In this document: in pieces, positions 1-9,650 of the stretch | Layout of the letters: every line of letters starts with the position of its first letter | Numbering within the stretch: position 1 is the stretch's first letter | From: Proteobacteria bacterium UBA7415 | GTDB taxonomy: Bacteria > Pseudomonadota > Gammaproteobacteria > Arenicellales > Arenicellaceae | DNA: 64,000 bases | NCBI GenBank assembly: GCA_002470515.1 | Contig: DKML01000015.1 | Location: 62,001-126,000, forward strand | Direction: 5' to 3' | Translations under genes and position numbers: made by a program | Notes under the pieces: generated by a model | The model's input: only the letters and a program-made list of their open reading frames with translations | Databases searched by the model: none | What the model was told of the DNA's origin: nothing

Positions 1-395
1 TTAGTATTTTAATGGCGGGGGCTATCGGCAATGGGCTCAATGCCTATTTTTATCAAACGCTGCATTTATCTATTGGTGCCTCAACCATGGTGTTCGCTGC
101 ATTGGGCATATTAGGTATATTCGCAATCAACGACCGCAACGCCTATTTTCAAACAGGCCTTAGACGCTGGGCACCGCTGTTTGCCACTATTGCATTACTG
201 GGTTTTTTGGGTACGTCAGGAGAGCGCACTGATCTAATGGCGCATCTGTTGGGCTACGCCAGTGGTTGTATGGTTGGCATGATCTGGATGCTTATATTAA
301 AACGAACGGACTCAACTCCTGGTAGTCAAAGCACCTACGCTACAGCCACACTGCTTATTGTTGCATTGGCATGGGCGTTCGCGCTGAGTCCATAA
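1..395 (+). CDS. Rhomboid-family intramembrane serine protease, 5' end missing
   Basis: The reading frame is open from the first base, so the gene begins upstream of the window and only the C-terminal part is seen. A GAS motif (IGASTMVF) sits at the start of a hydrophobic helix and supplies the catalytic serine; a later AHLLGYASG segment supplies the catalytic histidine. This GxS...H spacing across several membrane helices is the rhomboid arrangement: cleavage of membrane proteins inside the lipid bilayer of the inner membrane. The N-terminal HxxxN helix lies outside the window. It is unrelated in position to the second rhomboid near 18 kb. The next gene follows on the same strand after a short gap. 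Family call firm, substrate unknown. Confidence 0.82.
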   Translation, partial: SILMAGAIGNGLNAYFYQTLHLSIGASTMVFAALGILGIFAINDRNAYFQTGLRRWAPLFATIALLGFLGTSGERTDLMAHLLGYASGCMVGMIWMLILKRTDSTPGSQSTYATATLLIVALAWAFALSP

Positions 396-452
396 GCCAG
401 CCATCAAGTGCTAATATGCGCTCTAGACAACTATCCCAGATATTCTAAAAAA

Positions 453-1127
453 ATGATCCCTACCGTTTTATTAGGCACTACCGCTATACCCAATGGTGGT
501 GGCGAGCTAAGACTAACCCAGCGCGAAAATGATTTTGCTATTCAGTTGGTGGGTGTCACTGGCGATTTAATGACCTCCCGAATGCACTCGTCAGAAGACG
601 CTCTCGCCGAGTTAGGTTGCGCACACCTTCGGGGTGTAGATAAAGCTAAGGTTTTGGTTGGCGGTTTGGGAATGGGTTTTACTCTGGCTGCCGCACTAAA
701 GGCAACAACGTCGTCTACAGAGCTAGTTGTTGCAGAATTGGTGCCTGGCGTAATCGAATGGAACAAGGGTCCTCTAGGGGAATGTGCGGGTAGACCACTA
801 AACGACAAGCGAACTACAGTTCACTTGGGCGATGTGGCCGAACTGTTCAGAACTCAGCAACCCATCTACGACGCTATTTTATTAGATGTTGATAACGGCC
901 CCGAAGCGTTTACCCACGACAACAACAGCGCGTTGTATTCGGTCGATAGCTTGCATATGATCCGTGCAACACTCCGCCCCAAAGGAGTGCTAGCCGTATG
1001 GTCGGCGTGGCACGATCCAAGCTTTACCAAAAAGCTAAAGAAAGCAGGTTTTGATGTTAGCTATAAAACGGTGAGGGCGCATAAAGGTAAGGGGAGCAAA
1101 CACACAATCTATTTAGCTAAGCTGTAA
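453..1127 (+). CDS. Spermidine-synthase-like SAM-dependent methyltransferase-fold protein
   Basis: The protein has a Rossmann methyltransferase fold with motif I VLVGGLGMGF near residue 80 and a VVAELVPGV acidic strand after it, as in spermidine/spermine synthase relatives. An AILLDVDNGPEA segment matches motif IV of these proteins. Relatives start MIPxxxL followed by GGGELRL, so the ATG at 453 is preferred over a GTG at 408 that would add 15 unlike residues. No decarboxylase partner (speD/speE) lies nearby, so true polyamine synthesis is doubtful; many such stand-alone proteins are annotated only as spermidine-synthase-like. It follows the rhomboid gene on the same strand and is convergent with the acyl-CoA dehydrogenase downstream. 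Confidence 0.78.
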   Translation: MIPTVLLGTTAIPNGGGELRLTQRENDFAIQLVGVTGDLMTSRMHSSEDALAELGCAHLRGVDKAKVLVGGLGMGFTLAAALKATTSSTELVVAELVPGVIEWNKGPLGECAGRPLNDKRTTVHLGDVAELFRTQQPIYDAILLDVDNGPEAFTHDNNSALYSVDSLHMIRATLRPKGVLAVWSAWHDPSFTKKLKKAGFDVSYKTVRAHKGKGSKHTIYLAKL

Positions 1128-1210
1128 ATAAATTGAGTGCGCTGATTTGATTCGTCTAGTTGAGCGATTTAGCGGTAAAAAACGATATGTCTCTTCCCTA
1201 CGCACACTCG

Positions 1211-2356
1211 TTACCGGCCAACTAATCCGCGTGCAATAATCTCTTTCATGATTTCGGAGCTGCCAGCATAAATAGTTTGCACTCTAGCATCACGATAAAA
1301 TCGTGAGATAGGGTATTCGTCTGTATAACCATATCCGCCAAATAATTGTAGGCATTCGTTTACGGCACGCAACTGCATTTCGGTAGCCGCGTATTTAATT
1401 ACCGCGCCATCTTCGACCGTCATTTCACCTCGGGTCAATTTTGCATTGTATTTTTCGATTAAGGCTTGGCACAGCTCAAGCTCAACTTTTATATCAGCGA
1501 GTTTAAAGCGAGTGTTCTGAAACTGGCTAATGTTTTGGCCAAATGCTTTGCGCTCGGTGACGTACTCTGTGGTCAATGCGAGGGCGCCTTTGGTATGACC
1601 AAGTGCTTGCACTGCACACCCCAACCGTTCTCTTGGCAGTTCATCCATCATGTGGACAAAACCCTTGCCTTCTTGACCCAGTAAGGCGTTAGCTGGAATG
1701 CGCATATCAGAGAAGAAAAGTTCGGCGGTGTCGCTGCTGTGCTGACCGATTTTTTCTATTTTTTGCCCAGTGGAAAATCCAGGTAGTTTGGTATCTACCA
1801 AAAACAGAGACACACCTTTTGAGCCTGCTTTAGGGTCTGTTTTAGCGGCCACAACGACTAGATCAGCGTGTATGCCATTGGTGATAAACACCTTTGAACC
1901 ATTTAAAACATATTCGTCGCCGTCCCGTATAGCTCTTGTGCGCAGTGCAGCAAGGTCACTGCCTGCACTGGGTTCGGTCATGCCTAAAGCCGCTACTGCG
2001 TCGCCACTCACCATGCCCGGAAGCCATTGTGCTTTTTGTGCGTCGGTACCAATATTGGTGATGTACGGGGCGACGATATTGGCGTGTATGTTATAGCCGG
2101 TCGCAAGCGAATGGTAACCCGCTGCGCACATCTCTTCTTGGATCATCATAGAAACGTCTAAGCTAACACCTGCTCCACCATATTCTTCGCTGGTGTCCAC
2201 GAGCAGGATTCCAGCGGCACCCATAGTGCGCCAAAAATCTCGAGGTGTTAGGTGGTCGCGTTCCCATTGATTGTAATTGGGTTCGACTTCGTCTTTTAAA
2301 AAGCGTTGGACCATGTCGCGAAACAGGCCGAATTCTTCAGTTTGGATATCGTTCAT
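1211..2356 (-). CDS. Acyl-CoA dehydrogenase, long-chain/isovaleryl-type active site
   Basis: A 381-residue FAD acyl-CoA dehydrogenase, the usual family length, which introduces a trans double bond into acyl-CoA in beta-oxidation or amino-acid breakdown. The signature MTEPSAGSD (residues 126-134) and the C-terminal FGGYGY plus IYAGSSEIMKE segments are clear. The position that is catalytic Glu in medium-chain enzymes is Ala here (IYAGSS), whereas Glu243 in PRERLG aligns with the catalytic Glu of long-chain and isovaleryl-CoA dehydrogenases, which argues for that subgroup. It is a stand-alone gene: no enoyl-CoA hydratase or thiolase is adjacent, so the exact substrate cannot be told. Confidence 0.9.
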   Translation of the reverse strand: MNDIQTEEFGLFRDMVQRFLKDEVEPNYNQWERDHLTPRDFWRTMGAAGILLVDTSEEYGGAGVSLDVSMMIQEEMCAAGYHSLATGYNIHANIVAPYITNIGTDAQKAQWLPGMVSGDAVAALGMTEPSAGSDLAALRTRAIRDGDEYVLNGSKVFITNGIHADLVVVAAKTDPKAGSKGVSLFLVDTKLPGFSTGQKIEKIGQHSSDTAELFFSDMRIPANALLGQEGKGFVHMMDELPRERLGCAVQALGHTKGALALTTEYVTERKAFGQNISQFQNTRFKLADIKVELELCQALIEKYNAKLTRGEMTVEDGAVIKYAATEMQLRAVNECLQLFGGYGYTDEYPISRFYRDARVQTIYAGSSEIMKEIIARGLVGR

Positions 2357-2390
2357 AATTGCAGAGCGGGTTTAGGTAAACAACGAGCAA

Positions 2391-3782
2391 TCACAAGCAA
2401 ACGTTCGCCACTTTATTATTACTTGCTTGGATCACATAGCAGGCTGTTTCAGCTTTTTTAACAGCATCTGCACAATCAAGAAGAGGAAAGTTTAGATCAT
2501 TGGTTGGGTCTGTAACTTGTGTTGAAGAGCCAGTTAGGGCTTTTTTGATATCCGCTGCAGAGAGTGATTTGTCAATATCCAAAAGAAGTGCAGCACATCC
2601 CGCGGTCATTGGTGATGCCATTGAAGTGCCCTGAAAATCTATAGTGCCTCCACCAAGTTGTGAAGAGGTTATCAGTGAACCAGGCGCAAATACGTCTGTT
2701 TCTGAGTTGCTCTGGCTAAACGTAGTTACTTTTCCTACATCGACACCAGCATCATAAATTGCACCTACAGAAACTACTTTATCAAGACAGGCCGGTGCCC
2801 CCATTTCAGTTCCCGAACCATTGTTGCCAGCTGAGGCGAACGCGACCACCCCCTTGCGGCTTAGTGTGTTGATTGCGGTAGACATTGCCATAGTAAAGGC
2901 GAAAACGTCGTCGCAATCACCGGTATATCCCGCAAAGGTACCTAAGCTCATATTTACAAGGTCAACATCGTCTCTACCAATCACCCAGTCGAGTCCGGCT
3001 GTTACATCTGATGCACAACAAAAACTATTCGCACTGTCTAGCACTTTAACCGCAACTATTCCCGCGTCTGGCGCGCTACCAATTGGCCCGACAATGCCAC
3101 TGGAGGTGATAATGCCGCTTACATGCGTTCCATGACCGTGGTCATCTTCGGCAGCCCCAGTTCCAAATTGTGTTGTACCACCGCTTGGACAGCAACCCGC
3201 CCCTCCGTCTGAGCAAAAGCACGCTTCGGCAACTAAATCGTCGCTCAAATCGGGATGATCCGAATCAAAGCCAGAGTCGACCACTGCGACAACAACATCT
3301 TCACCCGTATAACCCATAGACTGTACTGCGTCGATAGTTGCGATGGGGCGACCTTCATTTAAATGACCTTGGCCTCCTTGGTCTATATCAACGCGTAGCA
3401 CGGAAATATTAGCTAATAATTCAGATAGACCGTCGGCGTTAACGGTCATGGCCATTCCATTGATGTAGTTAAACTGACGTTCTAGTGTAAAGTTTTCAGT
3501 AGACAAGCCAGCAATCACATTAGTACGTACAGCGCTGATTGCGTTCATTTGATGGGACAGCCGAGTTGACATGGGGGACGATGATTTATTTGAGATTGTC
3601 TGGAGCTTAGGAACATCAAACATAATGAAAACGCGTACGTTCTCACCTGTCTCAATTTTTTGAGTAAGCTGTGCCGACACCCTGTTGCCTTTAGATTTAG
3701 ATAGAGTGTCCGCCAATAAGGACGGAGTGGGTGTGCTGATGAATGCTGCAAAAAGCAAAAAACTGCTTAAGATCGTTTTCAT
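2391..3782 (-). CDS. Secreted subtilisin-like (S8) serine protease
   Basis: A Sec signal peptide covers about residues 1-24, followed by a propeptide-like region (about 35-145) and an S8 catalytic domain. Catalytic residues are Asp169 (VVDSGFD), His217 (HGHGTHVSG) and Ser387 (GTSMASP), with Asn320 in SAGNN as oxyanion residue. The 463-residue protein ends soon after the domain, so it has no large C-terminal adhesion or sorting module. An unusual cysteine-rich insertion (CFC...CCPSG, residues 188-200, and FCC at 254-256) lies next to the catalytic His and probably forms disulfides in the periplasm or outside the cell. Likely an exported general protease; substrates unknown. Confidence 0.93.
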   Translation of the reverse strand: MKTILSSFLLFAAFISTPTPSLLADTLSKSKGNRVSAQLTQKIETGENVRVFIMFDVPKLQTISNKSSSPMSTRLSHQMNAISAVRTNVIAGLSTENFTLERQFNYINGMAMTVNADGLSELLANISVLRVDIDQGGQGHLNEGRPIATIDAVQSMGYTGEDVVVAVVDSGFDSDHPDLSDDLVAEACFCSDGGAGCCPSGGTTQFGTGAAEDDHGHGTHVSGIITSSGIVGPIGSAPDAGIVAVKVLDSANSFCCASDVTAGLDWVIGRDDVDLVNMSLGTFAGYTGDCDDVFAFTMAMSTAINTLSRKGVVAFASAGNNGSGTEMGAPACLDKVVSVGAIYDAGVDVGKVTTFSQSNSETDVFAPGSLITSSQLGGGTIDFQGTSMASPMTAGCAALLLDIDKSLSAADIKKALTGSSTQVTDPTNDLNFPLLDCADAVKKAETACYVIQASNNKVANVCL

Positions 3783-3833
3783 AAAAGGCCTGCAAGGTGT
3801 ATCGGATGAGTTGAAACTTTAGCATGGAAGCCG

Positions 3834-4801
3834 TTAAAGATGAAATGGTGGCGTGCTAGCGGTAAGGTAAGATAGAGCGAGTGAGAAAAAACGGGGCCGG
3901 AGAAAATCGTGTAGAGCGTAGTAGACCGAATTCATCTGATTTTGTAATACTTGCGCCGCCGCTGCATTCCCAGATAGTTCAACCCCGTTTAAGTTCTCTA
4001 GGCCGTAGTCGCGATTAATATCCAAGCCGGTTAAGTGCCAGGCATGAGTATCAATCGCGATAGGAGCGTTAACCCGTTCGAAGAACTCACGAGGAAACAC
4101 GTATCCATCAACCTTTGTATAGTTCAGGTATTCCACTTCAACGTGAGCGCCTTTGGTTGTGTCGTGTCCTTCTAAAGTAATCTGGATCATCGTAGTTAAG
4201 TTGGTGTTGGGGTCTACCCACAGAACAACCTCGTCTCTGTCAGAGAACCCAAACCCAGGTAGACGCTCTAAATAGAGCCGAGTATGCGATACCCCTTTAG
4301 CTTGACATCGCTGATGCGTTGAAAGTCTTGTTGCCATTGTGCTAGCGCAAGCGGGCCAAGTAAAAACAGATGAAACGAGTCGCCGGTGAGTGAAGTAGAA
4401 CTCAATACAGCAGGGTCGTTTGATTGCACGCTGTTGTACCAAACACGGATTTTTTCGGGCGACCGGAACACCGTTTTAGTACCACCAGGGCCTTCGTAAT
4501 GGGATGTATACACGCGCTCTTTGGGCAGTAGTCGCTCCTGTGATTTAACTCTATAGGTGAAATCAGTTACTAACGGTTGAATGCGACGAATGAGTTGTTT
4601 CCATTGGTCTTCTAGACCAACATTTACGTTTTTTAGTTGATCCAGATCTTCGCCACCGTGCGCTAGAAAGGTTTTGGTGAATAACGCTGGGCCCGTTAGG
4701 TTATCAAAGCCTTGGTAGCTAGCAATTTTTGGCGAGGGGAGCGTGGTTGCGCAGCCGGAGAGCACCACACTTATGAGTAAAAAGGGCAGGAGCTTTTTCA
4801 T
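3834..4801 (-). pseudogene. Lipoprotein gene interrupted by a one-base frameshift
   Basis: The 5' part (4801 to about 4268) encodes a lipoprotein signal with lipobox LSGCATT and a soluble domain ending DVKLKG before an early stop. The continuation (RLYLERLPGFGF... to VDGYVFPREFF and on to 3834) is in another frame. The switch falls at AAAGGGG near 4291-4297 (read on the minus strand as A AAG GGG); one extra G would join both halves into a single protein of about 320 residues. So the gene has lost one base, carries an assembly error at a G run, or uses a -1 slip. I do not recognise the family; the second half looks like a beta-rich lipid-carrier-like domain, which is inference. Confidence 0.72.
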
Positions 4802-4985
4802 GTTTAGCGTTAAGGAAGTATTTTTATATATGACTAGTAAACATTAGCGCCCGTGATCATGGGGTAGTTATTTGGGACACCTTGTACGACCTTTAGGTGC
4901 TTTGTGGTGGTACAATCTTAGGGTGTCGAACGCTTCCTCTAACATTAAATGCATCTAATGTATTATCTTCGTGATCCTTATATGT

Positions 4986-5831
4986 ATGAATACCTACCCA
5001 GTCACGACTGATACCACCTTCACAGCTCTAGGCGCTTTCTGGCATAGAGACTCTCCGCAACTTCTAGAGAGGGCGCTGAACAGCGTGTGTCAAAATTCGC
5101 TCTTACCACATGAAATAGTCCTTGTTCAGGATGGCCCAGTATCGTCTGACCTACTTAAGGTGGTCGATGACTATGATTCTATTGTCCCCTTGCGACTAAT
5201 TCAGCTGGACGAAAACATGGGTTTGGGACACGCGATGAATGTTGGGTTAAAAACCATCAAAACGTCTCATGTGATTCGGTTCGACGCTGACGACTTATCG
5301 CTATCGAACCGCTTCGATGTAATGATGGCCAAGTTCAGAGAGGGATACGATTTAGTCGGGTCACAAGTTTGCGAGCTTAATGACCCGAATTCTGCAAACA
5401 CAGTTCGTAGGGTTCCCAAGTCTATTGAAGAGATAAGCCGGTACCTACGATACAGGAACCCTTTTAACCATATGACTGTTGGTTTTCTTAACGAAGCGAT
5501 TAAGAATGTTGGAGGATATCCAGATATAAAGCTAAGGGAAGATTACGCTTTGTGGGCCAAATGTTTAGCCTCAGGCTATAAAATGTGCAACGTTGAAGAA
5601 ATTCTGGTTGAGGCTACAGGAGGCGACAATATGATCCGTCGTCGTGGGGGATTTAAGAACGTACTTTCAGAATTAAAGCTTCAGAAGTTGATGCTTCAAC
5701 TGGGTATTCAATCACCTATTTCTGCCATCGCGTATGGCTCTATTCGCTGTCTCGTTTGTATGCTTCCTACTTTTATTCGAAAGCATATTTATCGAATGCA
5801 TTTAAGAGGCCGTGTAATCACAGCTAAGTGA
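4986..5831 (+). CDS. Family 2 glycosyltransferase
   Basis: A GT-A fold glycosyltransferase of about 281 residues, cytoplasmic, which would add a sugar from a nucleotide-sugar donor to a growing glycan. The N-terminal half has the family 2 pattern: EIVLVQDGPVS, then the DENMGLGHAMNVGL loop and the metal-binding RFDADD (DxD-type) motif, followed by a KLREDYALWAK segment typical of the acceptor side. An in-frame GTG at 4971 would add five residues; the ATG at 4986 is preferred though neither has a clear ribosome site. It opens the glycan/sulfation locus and its 3' end overlaps the convergent double glycosyltransferase by 8 bases. Confidence 0.88.
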   Translation: MNTYPVTTDTTFTALGAFWHRDSPQLLERALNSVCQNSLLPHEIVLVQDGPVSSDLLKVVDDYDSIVPLRLIQLDENMGLGHAMNVGLKTIKTSHVIRFDADDLSLSNRFDVMMAKFREGYDLVGSQVCELNDPNSANTVRRVPKSIEEISRYLRYRNPFNHMTVGFLNEAIKNVGGYPDIKLREDYALWAKCLASGYKMCNVEEILVEATGGDNMIRRRGGFKNVLSELKLQKLMLQLGIQSPISAIAYGSIRCLVCMLPTFIRKHIYRMHLRGRVITAK

Positions 5832-7818
5832 TGTCTTGTATAGGTTTGAAATTTCGATATGGAGATTGAAGGCCAGCTTGTACCAACAAGTAGTTTCGGT
5901 ATTCTAGAGACTTGCGCCAACCAGTAAAAGAGTTTGTCGCCCAATGGTCGAATTCTTGCTCGCGAGTGTCCTTAATCTCATAGGCTAATATTTTTTGTGA
6001 TCTAACAATATTTCGAAAACGCGGGTGATGCAGATATTCCCAATCCTTGCCTTTTTTATGATGGATGCATGGCTCGTTCGGAAAGAATCGCACTTCGCTA
6101 TGAATCTCCTCAGAAGTCGTGAACGGCATGCCATTGCTATCTAAGTATATGGTTTGTACCGAAAAAGCCCCAAGTGCTTGTGGTGTTTCTGTCGTTAAAC
6201 GGCGTAAAAAGCTCTTGAACTCGACTCTTGCAATACAATTATTAATCACAATCATGTCCGCATCCCATTTTACAACGTGAGACATTGTGCACTGACTCAG
6301 ACACCAATTGTAGTAGTACGCCAGATTGTGTACAGAGCTCTCACTGGTTTCAGCGTGCTCGGAACCACAACGCGCCACAGCAAACGGGTACGACATGATT
6401 TTAATGATCGATTGGTTGTTGTCTCTTTTGGCCAACTCGGTTACCAGTGCTAAGGTTCTATCAGTGCTGGTATTATCCACTACGAGAATTTCATCGAAAT
6501 AAGGCAGAACGGATTCTATGCAACGAACGATATTTCGCTCTTCGTTCTTAACCCTGATCATGGCCGTGACGCCACGCTTCTTTTTCGTTGCCTCTAGGCT
6601 GAAATTGTAATCGTGGTGCGACTCGTCATTAGTAAAAGCGATAGAGTCGTAATTGTACAAACGTTGTTCTCGCTTGGACAAAATATCTCTGACTAGGCTT
6701 TGTCTCTTTAAAAAATTAATACCTTTCCATCTGAGTTTTTTAATGGTTCGTCTCAGTCGAAGTGCAAAATCTAAGTAATAACCTAAGTAAATTCCGGGGA
6801 ATATTTTTAGCTTGTTAAGGCCAATCACAAAATTATCTAGCTTTCGAAATTGACCGCGCATTAGTAGCCGCTGAGCAATAAAATATTTTATCTCGACCCG
6901 TGATCGAGGTTGATATATCGACTTGTCCGCCTCAAAGGTTTCTCGATATCTGTCGTAAACGGCGAACCGGCTTTCTGTGTCAAGCTGCGTAACAGCCCGC
7001 GGAAGCAACTTGTTAACCCAGTAATCTGTGTATCGACTGAAGACATACCACTGTAAAACTTCTGGGACGCTCTGCAGATTACTTACTACGATGTCTGACG
7101 CACGCTGCTCTTCTACAAAGTTTTCGAGATTCCATTGATTGCCCATCATGCTTTGCGGATGGCGGCGATAGGCATAGAAGAACCCTGGTATTGAAGAAAT
7201 ACGACTTGCCTTAGGTAACGCTTTAGAGAGGAATATCGCGTCTTCTCCAATACCAATGCTCTCATCAAAACTGAGCTGATGTTCTCTGATAAATTTTGTA
7301 CAAAATAAATACAGAAACACGCTCCGAAAAACCCAGAACTGAGGAGTTGTACTCAACTCTGCATTAACAGCCGGAAATGGAGGAATAATGGGCGATCCAA
7401 AATTATCGTTTATAAAGTCGAACCCATTGAATCTAAGTACTTGCGCATGTTCTAGAGAAGCCGTCGTGTAAAGAATATCTAGTGTCTGCGAATCAAGCCA
7501 AAAGTCATCGCTGTCCAAGTGAACCATGTACTCGCCAACCGCGAGTTCAACGCCTGCATTTCGCGCACCCGGCAAGCCGCGATTGGTCTCAAGCGAGAGC
7601 AATTTAAAGCGTTTGTCGTCACTTACAAATTTCTGGATTATTTCTTCAGAATTGTCGGTTGAGGCGTCGTTTACCACAATGACCTCAAAATTTTTCAACG
7701 ACTGTCCTTGTATAGAATCAAGGCACTGATCGAGATACTCGGAGGCATTGTAGGCAGGCACAATAACGCTTACGGCAATATCGGGGTGTGTGCTTTTCTT
7801 ATCAATTTTGGTGCTCAT
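5824..7818 (-). CDS. Tandem family 2 glycosyltransferase with two GT2 domains
   Basis: A 664-residue protein with two separate GT2 domains. The first (about residues 14-230) begins VSVIVPAYNASEYL and has VVNDAS and the metal-binding LDSDDFW motif. The second (about residues 415-600) begins VTAMIRVKNEERNI, has VVDNTSTD and the VKWDADM motif, and belongs to the WaaE/EF-hand-free branch of GT2 enzymes that often act on lipopolysaccharide or O-glycans. Two transferases in one chain suggest addition of two successive sugars. It is the last gene of a minus-strand set with the sulfotransferase (7-base gap) and membrane protein upstream. Confidence 0.87.
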   Translation of the reverse strand: MSTKIDKKSTHPDIAVSVIVPAYNASEYLDQCLDSIQGQSLKNFEVIVVNDASTDNSEEIIQKFVSDDKRFKLLSLETNRGLPGARNAGVELAVGEYMVHLDSDDFWLDSQTLDILYTTASLEHAQVLRFNGFDFINDNFGSPIIPPFPAVNAELSTTPQFWVFRSVFLYLFCTKFIREHQLSFDESIGIGEDAIFLSKALPKASRISSIPGFFYAYRRHPQSMMGNQWNLENFVEEQRASDIVVSNLQSVPEVLQWYVFSRYTDYWVNKLLPRAVTQLDTESRFAVYDRYRETFEADKSIYQPRSRVEIKYFIAQRLLMRGQFRKLDNFVIGLNKLKIFPGIYLGYYLDFALRLRRTIKKLRWKGINFLKRQSLVRDILSKREQRLYNYDSIAFTNDESHHDYNFSLEATKKKRGVTAMIRVKNEERNIVRCIESVLPYFDEILVVDNTSTDRTLALVTELAKRDNNQSIIKIMSYPFAVARCGSEHAETSESSVHNLAYYYNWCLSQCTMSHVVKWDADMIVINNCIARVEFKSFLRRLTTETPQALGAFSVQTIYLDSNGMPFTTSEEIHSEVRFFPNEPCIHHKKGKDWEYLHHPRFRNIVRSQKILAYEIKDTREQEFDHWATNSFTGWRKSLEYRNYLLVQAGLQSPYRNFKPIQDIT

Positions 7819-7825
7819 TTCTTAG

Positions 7826-8680
7826 TCATTCCAGCAGTGATAGCGTCTGTGCGTTCCGTACGGTTTCTATGTCTCTCTCGAAGCGATCGCGGAGACGCTT
7901 AATTTTTTGCGCACTATAGGGTGAAAAAGGCTTTGAATAGCCCGCCAATCGAGACAGATGCGACACCATATCTACTGTCTTGTGTCGAAGAGAGAACGGT
8001 AAATGATTCGGTAATAGTGATGCCGCTCGCACCGAAAGCTTGCTGAGGCGAGGCCTAATAACTTTGAGTGGCCTAGGTAGACTCTCTTCTGATACTCCCG
8101 TCATTTCGCCAAGAATCCTTGGGAATACCTTATGGTATTGGTGGTAATCAACAATATTAAACTGAGCGTTTGGAAAAATCGATTGTATTGTATCAATAAC
8201 GGGGACCCAGCTCTGTAAGTGATTACCATTGAGTACCGTGGAAAAATTTCTATAACGCCAGTGACGTAAATATTCGCAGTAGATTGAAGGTAAAAAGGAA
8301 TCCAGGCTTCTAATAAAAAACCAAATCGTCATGTTCTGAGATTTAGGTAGAAGACCAGCAAAAGCCTCAAGTCGGACTCTAGAATTTTTGTATAGATTAT
8401 CGCAGTCAAAAAAATCTTTGGCCTCGCCAATCAAGTTCTCTTCAGAAATTACGATACTTTGTGATTCCTCAGACAGAATTTGGCTTAGGAGCGCGCGTAG
8501 ATCAGGCTGGTGGTCTGGTATTAGAAATCGGTTTGCATGCGTTATCTCTTTGCGAATAGTCGCGCCCGCAGGAATCAGAACTCCTGGCGGCGAATGGCTA
8601 CCAATCATTTGCAGCATGTACTGAAAATGTGTACTTGCCGTCTTATGTGCCCCCAGATGTAAATGTAGATGGTTTGACAT
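7826..8680 (-). CDS. Sulfotransferase-like protein (PAPS-binding)
   Basis: A 284-residue protein starting with the P-loop-like 5'-phosphosulfate motif HLGAHKTASTHFQ (residues 8-20) and carrying a 3'-phosphate motif WFFIRSLDSFLPSIY (residues 120-134) with Arg124 and Ser132. This pair is how PAPS-dependent sulfotransferases hold the donor while moving sulfate to a sugar hydroxyl. The start is well placed 3 bases after the stop of the upstream membrane protein, so the two are co-transcribed. The overall family is a divergent bacterial sulfotransferase; the acceptor is inferred to be the glycan built by the neighbours. Confidence 0.74.
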   Translation of the reverse strand: MSNHLHLHLGAHKTASTHFQYMLQMIGSHSPPGVLIPAGATIRKEITHANRFLIPDHQPDLRALLSQILSEESQSIVISEENLIGEAKDFFDCDNLYKNSRVRLEAFAGLLPKSQNMTIWFFIRSLDSFLPSIYCEYLRHWRYRNFSTVLNGNHLQSWVPVIDTIQSIFPNAQFNIVDYHQYHKVFPRILGEMTGVSEESLPRPLKVIRPRLSKLSVRAASLLPNHLPFSLRHKTVDMVSHLSRLAGYSKPFSPYSAQKIKRLRDRFERDIETVRNAQTLSLLE

Positions 8681-8683
8681 GGA

Positions 8684-9466
8684 CTACAATTTGGTGAAGA
8701 GCCGCTCAATAAAAGCGTCTTTGTGGTTAAAAAAAAGAGCTGCCGAAACGATCTGATTTAGCGACTGGGTATACTGCCTTATCAATATAAGGCTAATAAG
8801 CAAAATTAAAAATGGTGGTGGCGAGGCGGAATTAATAGAGATATAAAAGAGTGTGAAAAAAGACACTAAAGAAATACTTGTGACGCAAGCTTCGATGTAT
8901 TTCATGGGAGAACCTTGCACGTATAGATCCAGTTTTCCTTGAGCGAGCAGCACTGTTAGTAGGCAAGCGAGAGTCAGCCCAATGACGACGAGCGCTATTT
9001 GATATTGAATTGCAAAAAGTAACCCAATTGAAAACACCACGATCATACAGGAAGACGCCACATCAGTAGACCTTCGGATGAATCCATCTAGATTGTTGCG
9101 CCTCTTTTTTTTACGAAAATACTGGTCGCCTAGAATAGCTTTGGTTTTGAATCGCGCTATGTTTTCGACGCCCTTTTCCAACACTTTGGTCAAAACCATT
9201 GCTACTCCAATAAACACGCAGAGCGTATAGGCTAAACTAACTTTGTCAGAAAAGTAGGGAGCTAGTATCGCAGGGATTGAATAGTCGGTAGAAACGATGA
9301 GCAATATTTTAAAAGGTAATATAGATGCGATTAAATAGAGTAGTCGAATAGCGGTTCGCATCAACGTAACAACCAAGAAATAATAGGGTTGTATTTTGTA
9401 TGAGTATTCCATCACTCGCGTTATTCTAACAACGGCTTGAATCAGGTAGTTAAGTCGATGGTTCAT
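8684..9466 (-). CDS. Polytopic membrane protein resembling an ABC-exporter membrane domain
   Basis: A 260-residue protein with about five to six hydrophobic helices (two long ones near residues 28-60, one near 80-98, a pair near 135-175, and two near 190-230). The pattern of an N-terminal helix pair, then a charged coupling-like stretch (TKAILGDQYFRKKKRRNN), then helices and a final LRQYTQSLNQ-like helix resembles the transmembrane half of ABC exporters. No ATP-binding domain follows: there is no Walker A and the gene ends at residue 260. It heads the minus-strand set that continues into a sulfotransferase and double GT2. A role in moving or anchoring the glycan is inference only. Confidence 0.55.
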   Translation of the reverse strand: MNHRLNYLIQAVVRITRVMEYSYKIQPYYFLVVTLMRTAIRLLYLIASILPFKILLIVSTDYSIPAILAPYFSDKVSLAYTLCVFIGVAMVLTKVLEKGVENIARFKTKAILGDQYFRKKKRRNNLDGFIRRSTDVASSCMIVVFSIGLLFAIQYQIALVVIGLTLACLLTVLLAQGKLDLYVQGSPMKYIEACVTSISLVSFFTLFYISINSASPPPFLILLISLILIRQYTQSLNQIVSAALFFNHKDAFIERLFTKL

Positions 9467-9650
9467 AGTTTAGGATTGATGTTTCAAACATGATAATATA
9501 AAACGATATTTTAGCTCGACATGGCAGACAAAAACGGCAGACACACTAAATTACCCAATGTCGTTGAGACCAATTCGTTGAGACCAATAAAGAGCATTTT
9601 CAACGGACGGATCCGATCTCTTAAATCCTCGAAAATCATACCAATTGAGC

